From Paenibacillus pectinilyticus (GTDB lineage Bacteria > Bacillota > Bacilli > Paenibacillales > NBRC-103111): a DNA stretch of 64,000 nucleotides. Made by a program: the position numbers and the translations under genes. The notes beneath the pieces were generated by a model, which saw nothing but the letters and a program-made list of their open reading frames with translations, had not been told where the DNA came from and ran no database searches. The stretch lies in assembly GCF_001700435.1 (NCBI RefSeq), contig NZ_LYPC01000022.1, positions 414,087-478,086 of the forward strand, given 5' to 3'. Position 1 is the first letter of the stretch, and the number at the start of each line of letters is the position of its first letter. Shown here piece after piece: positions 51,359 through 58,805 of the stretch.

Positions 51359-52234
51359 CTAGCTTTTTTGCAAATTCAGTTGTATACGCTTCGGATTGGG
51401 CGTATCACCAACAGGCACGAGTGTGCCATTGACCATCAGCTGCAAGGTACTTGCCGCGCCAACATTCAAGTAAGCCGAGGTTGCTAGATCAAAAGTATCC
51501 GTATCGCCTGCATTATATAGCTTCTGTCTAAGTAGTGCACCCTTCTCCCCTTCGGGAGTCATGGCATTCAAAGCAATCCAACAGGAACCTGTAATTTTAA
51601 ACTGTATATTTAGATTTGCAGTTCCTGTAATCATGTAATTGTCTACACCCTTTTCAGTGCTGGTGAATTTAACCTGAACTGTAGGTGGTGTAGGCGTCGG
51701 AGCTGGCGTTGGCGTCGCAAGTGTTGTTGCTTTAACATCTCCGGTCGCATTCACAGATGGATTGGACGACGGGTTAGGGTTCGTCGAGTCCGTAATCCGC
51801 GGTGAAGTTGATTGCGTTGGCTTCTCGTCCGCGGGCGTTCCTTTATAATTCTTATATGTGTAGTAATACACGATTCCAAATATAAGCAGAATAAAACAGA
51901 CAAACATTAAACTTGAAGCCCACCGGCTCATTTTCTCCGTATTACGAACACTTGATCTATTCGAACGAATCGCTTCGACAACAGGCTTCTCAATCGTTGG
52001 GGAAGGAATGCTTGACTGATACATGTTCAGCACTTCATTCGGATCCAGCCCCAATGCTTCCGCATAGCTTTTGATAAAAGCTCTAACATAGAAACTGCCA
52101 GGCAGCACCTTGTAGTTTCCTTCTTCAATGGCTTCGAGATAGCGTTTGCGAATCTTCGTTACTTCTTGAAGATCGTCCAGCGATATCTTTTTTTCCAGTC
52201 GTGTTTTGCGCAAAATATAGCCTAAATCAGACAT
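51359..52234 (-). CDS. ymfM: RodZ-like HTH membrane protein (YmfM)
   Basis: A 291-aa protein. The N-terminal HTH_25 domain (about 1-70) is LGYILRKTRLEKKISLDDLQ, TKIRKRYLEAIEEGNYKVLP and SFYVRAFIKSYAEALGLDPN. One TM at about 108-128 (MFVCFILLIFGIVYYYTYKN) follows, then a Ser/Thr/Pro linker with APTPTPP repeats, and a C-terminal DUF4115 domain (CWIALNAMTPEGEKGALLRQ). RodZ links MreB to wall synthesis. Its position before pgsA (with rimO and yajQ between) follows B. subtilis ymfM. SD GGGGAGG is well placed. Confidence 0.9.
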   Translation of the reverse strand: MSDLGYILRKTRLEKKISLDDLQEVTKIRKRYLEAIEEGNYKVLPGSFYVRAFIKSYAEALGLDPNEVLNMYQSSIPSPTIEKPVVEAIRSNRSSVRNTEKMSRWASSLMFVCFILLIFGIVYYYTYKNYKGTPADEKPTQSTSPRITDSTNPNPSSNPSVNATGDVKATTLATPTPAPTPTPPTVQVKFTSTEKGVDNYMITGTANLNIQFKITGSCWIALNAMTPEGEKGALLRQKLYNAGDTDTFDLATSAYLNVGAASTLQLMVNGTLVPVGDTPNPKRIQLNLQKS

Positions 52235-52285
52235 GTGGTCACCTCCCCGAAAGAATTATGTATCCTGTTATTGACGTTCGATGTA

Positions 52286-53083
52286 TCAAAAAGGTTCGGA
52301 CGTATACGTAAATGAATCATAGTTAATTTCTTCATCTGGGCTATTTCGCAGCTCAATGATGTAATCAAAGTGATTGTAGGTGTATTCTGATTCACGAATG
52401 AAAATGTCTGGATGCTCAATTACCTTCGTTGAAGGCATGGCCATGATATCTTGCAAAAGACTGTAGTGCTTCTCATTCGAACGAATCGTAGAAACAATAC
52501 CATCAATAATATAGACATTGTTTGGGGCCATTTCATCCTCAGAAAGCTGGCTTCGAACCGTTTGTCTAAGTAGGGTTGAGGAAACGAATGTCCAACGCTT
52601 ATTGGCACAAACACTCCCAGCGATAATCGACTCTGTTTTACCAACACGAGGCATACCTCGCAGACCTACAACTTGATTTCCATCACGTTTGAAAATTTCT
52701 CCTAAAAAGTCAACTAATAAGCCTAATTCATCGCGTGTAAAACGGAACGTTTTACGATCATCCGAATCACGTTCAATATAACGCCCATGACGCACAGCCA
52801 AAATATCAACGAGTTTAGGGGGTCTCAAAGCAGTAATAGTAATATTATCTACTTTTCTCAACATTTTACCCATTAAATCAATTTTTTCTTCATCGTTAGT
52901 TTGAAGCAGCATCCCACGTGTGCGATCTTCAACACCATTAATCGTTACGATGTTAATATCAAGCATCCCCATTAAAGAAGCTATATCTCCTAATAAACCG
53001 GGACGGTTCTTATGAATTTTGTATTCCATGTACCACTCTTTAACGTCCAATGCTTCCACCTCATCATCATCTCTGTCACACAC
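52286..53083 (-). CDS. ymfK: YmfK family protein (DUF3388)
   Basis: Up to 265 aa. The N-terminal ACT-like region (YKIHKNRPGLLGDIASLMGM, LDINIVTINGVEDRTRGMLL) is followed by a P-loop-like segment VVGLRGMPRVGKTESIIAGS. These match the conserved YmfK/DUF3388 family of spore formers. Function is unknown. The annotated GTG start (53083) has no SD. A TTG at 53050 with GAGGTGG 5 nt upstream, or ATG 53029, is more plausible. It sits between the lipoprotein gene and ymfM. Confidence 0.85.
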   Translation of the reverse strand: MCDRDDDEVEALDVKEWYMEYKIHKNRPGLLGDIASLMGMLDINIVTINGVEDRTRGMLLQTNDEEKIDLMGKMLRKVDNITITALRPPKLVDILAVRHGRYIERDSDDRKTFRFTRDELGLLVDFLGEIFKRDGNQVVGLRGMPRVGKTESIIAGSVCANKRWTFVSSTLLRQTVRSQLSEDEMAPNNVYIIDGIVSTIRSNEKHYSLLQDIMAMPSTKVIEHPDIFIRESEYTYNHFDYIIELRNSPDEEINYDSFTYTSEPF

Positions 53084-53171
53084 ATCTGTTAATGAACAAA
53101 TAATATTGTCTTATTAATTAATTTCTACAAATTCCGTCAATATCCTTCTCTCTTTGCGACAAATGTTCATT

Positions 53172-54023
53172 TTATTTCATTTTTAGTTCTTTTAGCTCTT
53201 GCAAATTATAATTTTGAGTACCACTTTGCCACGAATGTGCTTTCATGATGGCAAGTCGGTTATCCAAAATTTGTGTCCAATTGAGATCAGCCGACAATGC
53301 ACCTGAAAAATCCATCACAGATACCCCAATCGACTTCGCTTTCTGAATTTGTGCTGGATCAGCAGGGCTATAGAAAATAACCCACGAAGCGCGATGTTGA
53401 TTGATTTGAAAAACAAGCTGCTGATACCATTGCGGATTATTATCTAATAATACAATATGATCTGCTTCCTCCGAAGGGGCCCACGCAGAAGGAATTGGCC
53501 GCGTACTTTGCGTCACCCATTCTACGGCAACATTTTGAAACAAGAGATCTTGAATCCATTTGTTCTTCATGGTTTCCATTTGCTGCGTATCTACTTGGAG
53601 TAATGACGCTTGGTTATCAAGGACCACTGCACTCCCCTCGGCAAATGGTTGACTCTGCAAAAAGGTCCATTTACTCGATGAAAGCCCAAGCTTCATAGTC
53701 TCGTTGGCCGAAGCGAACAGCTCATTTCCAACCACATATATGTAATCATATGATTTCGTTTTCAATTTTGAAACCACATTATCATCTAGAACAGTCAAAT
53801 CTTTAACCCATTCATAGGCGATTCCATTGGCATCACGCCAGGTATTCAATGCTTGGCTAATCGGGTCTGAAGCAGATGCTGTTACGCTGGCACTTGATAA
53901 TACAAGCACCGAGATTTTCTGATTGAGCATGTCCTGATTAATTACTGGAATACCGCGATTACCGCACCCCGCAAGTAAACAAATAAACAAACTTAGAATA
54001 ACTAACACATATTTCTTATTCAT
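53172..54023 (-). CDS. Lipoprotein, BMP/Med-like periplasmic-binding fold, uncertain
   Basis: A 283-aa exported lipoprotein. Signal MNKKYVLVILSLFICLL ends in lipobox LLAGC. The mature part has Rossmann-like pieces (QKISVLVLSSASVTASASDP, KSYDYIYVVGNELFASANET, ASWVIFYSPADPAQIQKAKS) recalling substrate-binding or BMP-family proteins, but I see no firm match. ATG 54023 is chosen for the signal peptide. It lies between ymfJ and ymfK, an insertion relative to B. subtilis order. A hairpin separates it from ymfJ. The function is unknown. Confidence 0.7.
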   Translation of the reverse strand: MNKKYVLVILSLFICLLAGCGNRGIPVINQDMLNQKISVLVLSSASVTASASDPISQALNTWRDANGIAYEWVKDLTVLDDNVVSKLKTKSYDYIYVVGNELFASANETMKLGLSSSKWTFLQSQPFAEGSAVVLDNQASLLQVDTQQMETMKNKWIQDLLFQNVAVEWVTQSTRPIPSAWAPSEEADHIVLLDNNPQWYQQLVFQINQHRASWVIFYSPADPAQIQKAKSIGVSVMDFSGALSADLNWTQILDNRLAIMKAHSWQSGTQNYNLQELKELKMK

Positions 54024-54061
54024 GAAGGTATAATTCCTTTCTAGCTTAAAAAGCATGCAAA

Positions 54062-54081
54062 AGCCTCCGAAAGAGGAGGCT
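54062..54081 (-). terminator. Hairpin between ymfJ and lipoprotein gene
   Basis: AGCCTCC / GGAGGCT stem with a 6-nt loop; the minus strand continues TTTTGC. It ends 39 nt before the lipoprotein ATG, so it could be a terminator of ymfJ with partial read-through. Confidence 0.65.
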
Positions 54082-54116
54082 CTCACAATTTATCTTATTG
54101 AATTGTAAAACGGTTA

Positions 54117-54368
54117 TTAGCCTTTGTCTACTAATTTTACCATGAGACGGGCGAGTGTATGCTTCTCTTGCTCATCCCCTGCATCCCACAACTCTTTGAG
54201 AACTCGTTCTTGTTCGTTTTGAGGATCCACCTTGTCTGACAAAAACTCCCCAATTTGAAAAGCGAGCTTCGAGATCGTCTCCTCGCTCATCCCTGCATGT
54301 CCAGCCTGACTCACGCGTTCAGCCAAAAACTCTTTCCATTTGTCGAACACTTTAAGTACAGTAGCCAT
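54117..54368 (-). CDS. ymfJ: YmfJ family protein (DUF3243)
   Basis: An 83-aa helical protein with the DUF3243 pattern VLKVFDKWKEFLAERVSQAG, SEETISKLAFQIGEFLSDKV and PQNEQERVLKELWDAGDEQE. SD AAAGGAGG is well placed. It lies downstream of ymfI exactly as in B. subtilis. Function is unknown; it is confined to spore-forming Firmicutes as far as I know. Confidence 0.88.
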   Translation of the reverse strand: MATVLKVFDKWKEFLAERVSQAGHAGMSEETISKLAFQIGEFLSDKVDPQNEQERVLKELWDAGDEQEKHTLARLMVKLVDKG

Positions 54369-54472
54369 AGTAAGAAGCCTCCTTTGAGTTATGAGAAATG
54401 GTCATTACATACGTAATATGCTCTTCTCAGAAAAGGATTATGCGTGGGCTTCTTTTCCACTGACTGTACGTA

Positions 54473-55228
54473 TTACGTGTGCCATCCCCCATTAGGGGAA
54501 ATGATTTGCCCGGTTATATAGCTAGATTCAGGCAATGCCAGAAAATAAACTAATGAAGCCACCTCATTGGGTGAGGCAAGCCGGCCAACCGGGATTTCAT
54601 TCTCAAGCGCAGCGATCTCATCTGGCTGAAAGCCAGCCATCATATCGGTATGAACAGCCCCAGGCGCCACGGCATTCACCGTGACACCAGAAGGAGCAAG
54701 TTCCTTGGCCAAAGCTTTGGTAAACGCATTTAGACCGCCTTTGGCCGTGGAGTATAAAACTTCACATGAAGCTCCTGAGATCCCCCAGATCGAGGAAACA
54801 TTGATAATACGTCCATACTTTTGCTTTATCATTGGTGCCATGAAGGCTTGCGTGCATAGAAAAGAACCCTTCAAATTCACATCCATGACACGATCCCAAT
54901 CCTCTTCCGTCACATCAGCAAGCATCCCATAATGGGAGATACCTGCATTGTTGACGACGATATCGGGCAGCATATTCATTTGCTCCAGCTTATCCCTCAT
55001 TTTAAGAATGTGTTCGCGTGATTGAATATCCGCAGACACCGTGAACACTTTGGCCCCCTGTTTCATGCAGGCTCTAGCAATTTCATTTGCAGCTTCGTGG
55101 GATTCACGATAATGAATCACGATCTGCATGCCAACCGCGGCGAAACGAAGCGCAATTGCAGCGCCAATTCCTCTGCTTGCACCCGTTACGAGCACAGTTT
55201 GTTCGCTAAAAGGTTTCACGAAGGTCAC
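54473..55228 (-). CDS. ymfI: EF-P 5-aminopentanone reductase YmfI (SDR family)
   Basis: A 251-aa short-chain dehydrogenase. It has the NADPH motif VLVTGASRGIGAAIALRFAA, VVNNAGISHYGML, catalytic Ser in RIINVSSIWGIS and YxxxK in EVLYSTAKGGLNAF, and the PGAVHTDM loop. FabG-like, but in B. subtilis YmfI reduces the 5-aminopentanone on Lys32 of elongation factor P to 5-aminopentanol. The ymfF-ymfH-ymfI arrangement here is the same. It starts at GTG overlapping the ymfH stop by 4 nt (GTGA). Confidence 0.9.
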   Translation of the reverse strand: MTFVKPFSEQTVLVTGASRGIGAAIALRFAAVGMQIVIHYRESHEAANEIARACMKQGAKVFTVSADIQSREHILKMRDKLEQMNMLPDIVVNNAGISHYGMLADVTEEDWDRVMDVNLKGSFLCTQAFMAPMIKQKYGRIINVSSIWGISGASCEVLYSTAKGGLNAFTKALAKELAPSGVTVNAVAPGAVHTDMMAGFQPDEIAALENEIPVGRLASPNEVASLVYFLALPESSYITGQIISPNGGWHT

Positions 55229-56514
55229 GATGGCTCACGACTCTGTACAATGGAAACAGCAAGCTTGCTCCAATCAAAATGGTCGCGGAAACGACGGTTC
55301 ACATCATCTAGCGTAATTTGCTCATACACCGGCAAAATATCGAACAAATCTATCCCTTTAAATCGGTATTTCGTATACTCGTTCGCGATCGATTCAGGTG
55401 AATTCATCATGCGGAGGAAGCTACCGATCTTCTTCTTCCGACTACGTTCGAACGTGACCTCATCAAGTCCCGCTTCTTTCCTTTTTTCAACCTCTTCACG
55501 AATTCTGGCAATAAGCTGTTCCGGATCCTTCGTATCTCCACCAACGATGGAAAAAGCATAACCATCACTACAGTTGTATTCATGTCCGAAATTATCAGAA
55601 ATCAGCTGATCATCATACAGTGTTTGATAAATCTCCGAACTGGAGCTAAATAACACATCTAACATTAACTTCGTTGTTAATTCTCTGACTAATAGCGGTT
55701 TCCCTGTTACGGACGGAGCTTCTTCCTTAAATCCCATCAAACATTTTGGTAATGAAACGGGCAGTATAATAAGTCTACGCGCTTCTTTGACATCTGCAGG
55801 CTCCTCTGGAAAGAAACGTTTGATATCACCTTGAGGCGGAAACGTTTTGGCAGCTTGATTGTCCTTGACCAATGTAATAACTTCTTGCGGGTCCACGCCA
55901 CCTACGACGAATAAACTCATGTTGCTAGGATGATAGAACGTGTTATAGCACTCGTAGAGCGATTCCTTCGTAATTTCAGCAATAGATGCCACAGTTCCTG
56001 CGATATCAATGTGAATCGGATGTTTCGCATACAAGGACTCAATTAAACCGTAATAGCTTCTCCAGTCCGCATTATCCTCGTACATTTTAATCTCTTGCCC
56101 AATAATCCCTTTTTCCTTTTCAACATTTTCGTCTGTAAAATAGGGATTTTGAACGAAATTAATTAATGTCGTTAAATTTTCAAGATAACGATCTGTCGAT
56201 GAGAATAAGTAAGCCGTCCGATCAAAGCTTGTAAAAGCATTAGCCGACGCCCCGTTTGTCGCAAACGTCGCAAAAATGTCTCCTTCTGGTTCTTCGAACA
56301 TTTTATGCTCTAAGAAGTGAGCAATCCCATCTGGGACCCGAACAGCTTCTTTCCCTTGAACCTGAAAAAAATTGTCGATAGACCCATATTGCGTTGTAAA
56401 AGTCGCGTACGTCTTTTGAAAGCCTTCTTTGGGTAACACAAACACATGCAGCCCATTATCAAGCGTTTCATGATAAATGGTTTCACCGAGATGTGGATAT
56501 GGTATACGCTGCAT
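55225..56514 (-). CDS. ymfH: M16 peptidase-like protein YmfH (EF-P modification-associated)
   Basis: A 429-aa M16 family protein. The inverted zinc motif is complete: GIAHFLEHKMFEEPEGDIFA (HxxEH), with a downstream Glu region IGQEIKMYEDNADWRSYYGL. YHPSNMSLFVVGGVDPQEVI marks the second half. It likely forms a heterodimer with the zinc-less YmfF, as M16B proteins do. In B. subtilis both genes are needed for EF-P 5-aminopentanolation by an unknown step. It is translationally coupled to ymfI. Confidence 0.92.
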   Translation of the reverse strand: MQRIPYPHLGETIYHETLDNGLHVFVLPKEGFQKTYATFTTQYGSIDNFFQVQGKEAVRVPDGIAHFLEHKMFEEPEGDIFATFATNGASANAFTSFDRTAYLFSSTDRYLENLTTLINFVQNPYFTDENVEKEKGIIGQEIKMYEDNADWRSYYGLIESLYAKHPIHIDIAGTVASIAEITKESLYECYNTFYHPSNMSLFVVGGVDPQEVITLVKDNQAAKTFPPQGDIKRFFPEEPADVKEARRLIILPVSLPKCLMGFKEEAPSVTGKPLLVRELTTKLMLDVLFSSSSEIYQTLYDDQLISDNFGHEYNCSDGYAFSIVGGDTKDPEQLIARIREEVEKRKEAGLDEVTFERSRKKKIGSFLRMMNSPESIANEYTKYRFKGIDLFDILPVYEQITLDDVNRRFRDHFDWSKLAVSIVQSREPS

Positions 56515-56517
56515 GGT

Positions 56518-57798
56518 CTACTCCCCCTTTTGATCCCGTAAAAAGTATATCGTGTCCAATTGAACGCGTTTGGCTGCTGCCGCGATAGCTGGTATATCCA
56601 CTTGCTCTACGGCTGTAATCAAACCAGAAACCGTCCGTTCTTTACCGGAAAGTATGGCATTGAAATCGAATGAGATCAGCTCAAACGCTGAGTCTTGGAT
56701 TTCTCTTAATTGATTAGAAATCATAGCACGTGTTTGGCTCCACTCGACCTCACTGATCTCACCTTGCTCCATCGCGGTTAGTTGTTTTCGAATAATATCA
56801 ACAGCTTTTTCATAATTAGCCATCTCAATGCCAGACTGAATCGTAAGGATACCCTTATGACCATCAAAACGGGATGAAGCATAATACGCCAGACTAGCCT
56901 TCTCGCGCACATTGGTAAACAATTTGGAATGCGGATAACCGCCCAGCACACCATTATACATAAGGGCAACTGGATACTGTTCATCACTATACGAAATATT
57001 CGTACGCAGCCCCATATTCAGTTTGCCTTGGTTCACATCCAATCGTTCTACGATTGTTTTTACATCACCAGTAACGCCACGTGGTTCGGAGGTTACATAA
57101 CTAGCATCTGCACTCCGGTCGATCGCGAATGACGACTTCACTATCTCCTCCACTTCGCTAAGTGTAGTGTTACCTACGACATATATATCCATTGGTGAGG
57201 TTTGAAGCCAGTTTCTATATTGTTCGTACAGTTCCTTCGTATTGATACCGTCGAGATCTTCTATTTTACCTAACGGATGGAGTCGATATGGTTCATCTTT
57301 GCACATTTCCTCCATACAACGCTCAGCCGCATACCTGATTTTATCGTTAATAACGGATTCAATGCGCTTACGGAGTGTGATCTTCTCAGCATCTACGTAT
57401 TTTGTACGAAAATGTTGATCTTCGAGCGCGGGACGCGTTAACGTTTCCCCCACAAATTCAAGCCCCTGCTTTAGTAAAGAATCGGCCGATTTCACAAAGC
57501 GATCATTGATAATGTCCATTCGTAACTGAACGATTTGATAATCGCCTCTTTTATAAATATCAAAACCGAAGCCAGCGCCATACAAATCATCTAGATACTC
57601 TCTAAATTGCTTCGTTTCTGGACGCAATTCAGTACCTCTACGTAGGATAAAAGGTGTAAGTGCGGTACTCGTGACCGTCTCCTCATCTAATTGACGGCCT
57701 ATGTAAACGGAAATAGCAAATGTTTTGAAACGGTCTGTCGGCATAACATGCATGCGAATATGCTTCCACGTACTACGCTCAAATTGATTAGGCTTCAC
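56518..57798 (-). CDS. ymfF: Inactive M16-like partner YmfF (EF-P modification-associated)
   Basis: A 426-aa M16-fold protein without HxxEH: the corresponding region reads VTSTALTPFILRRGTELRPE. The second domain, with NLGLR-like KLNMGLRTNISYSDEQYPVA and GVLGGYPHSKLFTNVREKAS, is the conserved R/Y substrate-binding half (YxxR region LAYYASSRF). This fits the division of labour in M16B pairs: YmfH brings zinc, YmfF the binding half. It starts at GTG with AAAGGAG 9 nt upstream. Only 3 nt separate it from ymfH, whose SD overlaps its stop. Confidence 0.9.
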   Translation of the reverse strand: MKPNQFERSTWKHIRMHVMPTDRFKTFAISVYIGRQLDEETVTSTALTPFILRRGTELRPETKQFREYLDDLYGAGFGFDIYKRGDYQIVQLRMDIINDRFVKSADSLLKQGLEFVGETLTRPALEDQHFRTKYVDAEKITLRKRIESVINDKIRYAAERCMEEMCKDEPYRLHPLGKIEDLDGINTKELYEQYRNWLQTSPMDIYVVGNTTLSEVEEIVKSSFAIDRSADASYVTSEPRGVTGDVKTIVERLDVNQGKLNMGLRTNISYSDEQYPVALMYNGVLGGYPHSKLFTNVREKASLAYYASSRFDGHKGILTIQSGIEMANYEKAVDIIRKQLTAMEQGEISEVEWSQTRAMISNQLREIQDSAFELISFDFNAILSGKERTVSGLITAVEQVDIPAIAAAAKRVQLDTIYFLRDQKGE

Positions 57799-57853
57799 AG
57801 GTCGGTCTCCTTTCTATATCCGTGTTCTATATCCATTATATTCCTATACGAAG

Positions 57854-57885
57854 AGGAGAAGCAACCAAAGCTGGTTCCTTCTCCT
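57854..57885 (-). terminator. Hairpin after sleB
   Basis: AGGAGAAG (57854-57861) and CTTCTCCT (57878-57885) enclose AACCA/TGGTT, with a C-C mismatch between. The stem is strong, but the minus-strand T-tract is poor (CTCTTCG). It lies 15 nt after the sleB stop and before ymfF. Confidence 0.55.
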
Positions 57886-57899
57886 TGTCCACCGTTAAA

Positions 57900-58688
57900 T
57901 TAAATACAGAAAATGTGCTTCCCAATATTTTTAACTTGTTGTCGCGTCCAAATCCATTTCGACGTTGCTGTTGCTGGGTTAAAGTAATAAATACATCCCC
58001 CTGTAGGGTCCCAGCCATTTAAAGCATCTTTCACTGCTTTTTTTGAAGATTCATTCGGCGTCAACCATATCTGACCATCGGCTACGGCTGTGAAAGCGCC
58101 TGGCTGAAAGATAACACCGGAAATGGTATTCGGGAAACTTGGAGATTTTACTCTGTTCAAAATAACCGCGGCTACCGCAACCTGTCCCACATAAGGCTCA
58201 CCACGAGCCTCTCCATTCACCGCATTGGCCATCAAATTAATATCTTGCTCGGAATATCCTAGATTATTGGAAGGCGTCAAATTCGCCGGTTTTTGATCCG
58301 CGCCTTCTGTAGCTTGGTTTGAGCCGCTGCCTTGATTTTTGGATGCCGTTGATGGTGCGGATGGCGCCCAGCTTTTTGTAGCTTCCCAGAGCTTCAATTT
58401 AGTCTTCGGTCCGACAATCCCATCTACTTTCATACCAAATTCACCTTGGAATCGCTTCACTGCTGTCAACGTTTGATACCCATAATCGCCGTCAATGCTT
58501 CCACTATAAAAGCCAAGGAATTTCAATCTGCCCTGAAGCTCATTTACATCTGAACCCGTAGCACCATAACGCACTTCATTTTTACTAAATGTTTCTTCTG
58601 CCGGTTGATTAAACTTTCCTTTTAATTGAAAAGAAACAACCAAGACAAAAACAATGCAAAATGTAATGACAATTAATCGTTTATTCAT
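57900..58688 (-). CDS. sleB: Spore cortex-lytic enzyme SleB
   Basis: A 262-aa exported lytic transglycosylase acting on muramic-delta-lactam cortex at germination. The N-terminal segment MNKRLIVITFCIVFVLVVSF is an uncleaved or cleaved signal. A PG_binding_1 domain spans about 40-100 (ATGSDVNELQGRLKFLGFYS, QGEFGMKVDGIVGPKTKLKL), and the hydrolase_2 domain about 150-260 (LMANAVNGEARGEPYVGQVA, AVAAVILNRVKSPSFPNTIS, GAFTAVADGQIWL). The catalytic Glu lies in GEARGEPY. A near-perfect sigma-G promoter precedes it. The usual partner ypeB is not adjacent. Confidence 0.92.
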   Translation of the reverse strand: MNKRLIVITFCIVFVLVVSFQLKGKFNQPAEETFSKNEVRYGATGSDVNELQGRLKFLGFYSGSIDGDYGYQTLTAVKRFQGEFGMKVDGIVGPKTKLKLWEATKSWAPSAPSTASKNQGSGSNQATEGADQKPANLTPSNNLGYSEQDINLMANAVNGEARGEPYVGQVAVAAVILNRVKSPSFPNTISGVIFQPGAFTAVADGQIWLTPNESSKKAVKDALNGWDPTGGCIYYFNPATATSKWIWTRQQVKNIGKHIFCI

Positions 58689-58732
58689 TCCCCTTCTCAA
58701 CCTCACTTTTCAAATTACAGCCTTTTCTTGCT

Positions 58733-58762
58733 TATTATGAGAAAGCAGGTCGATGATTATGC
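58733..58762 (-). promoter_or_regulatory. Sigma-G promoter of sleB
   Basis: On the minus strand GCATA (58762-58758), an 18-nt spacer and CATAATA (58739-58733) fit the forespore consensus gHATR-N17/18-CATNHTA at every position. The -10 is 44 nt from the ATG. It implies expression in the late forespore, as known for sleB. Confidence 0.75.
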
Positions 58763-58768
58763 AAATAA

Positions 58769-58793
58769 AAACACTCTCGGGAGGAGAGTGTTT
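58769..58793 (-). terminator. Terminator of the SpoIIIE/FtsK gene
   Basis: AAACACTCTC (58769-58778) pairs with GAGAGTGTTT (58784-58793), with a 5-nt loop; minus-strand TTTTTATTTG follows and runs into the sleB sigma-G promoter. Confidence 0.9.
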
Positions 58794-58805
58794 GAGTGGT
58801 TTGGA

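Noticed and set aside
54337-54343. TGTCGAA 0A-like heptamer
   Set aside because: It is within the ymfJ coding sequence, and shows that this heptamer occurs by chance in the window.
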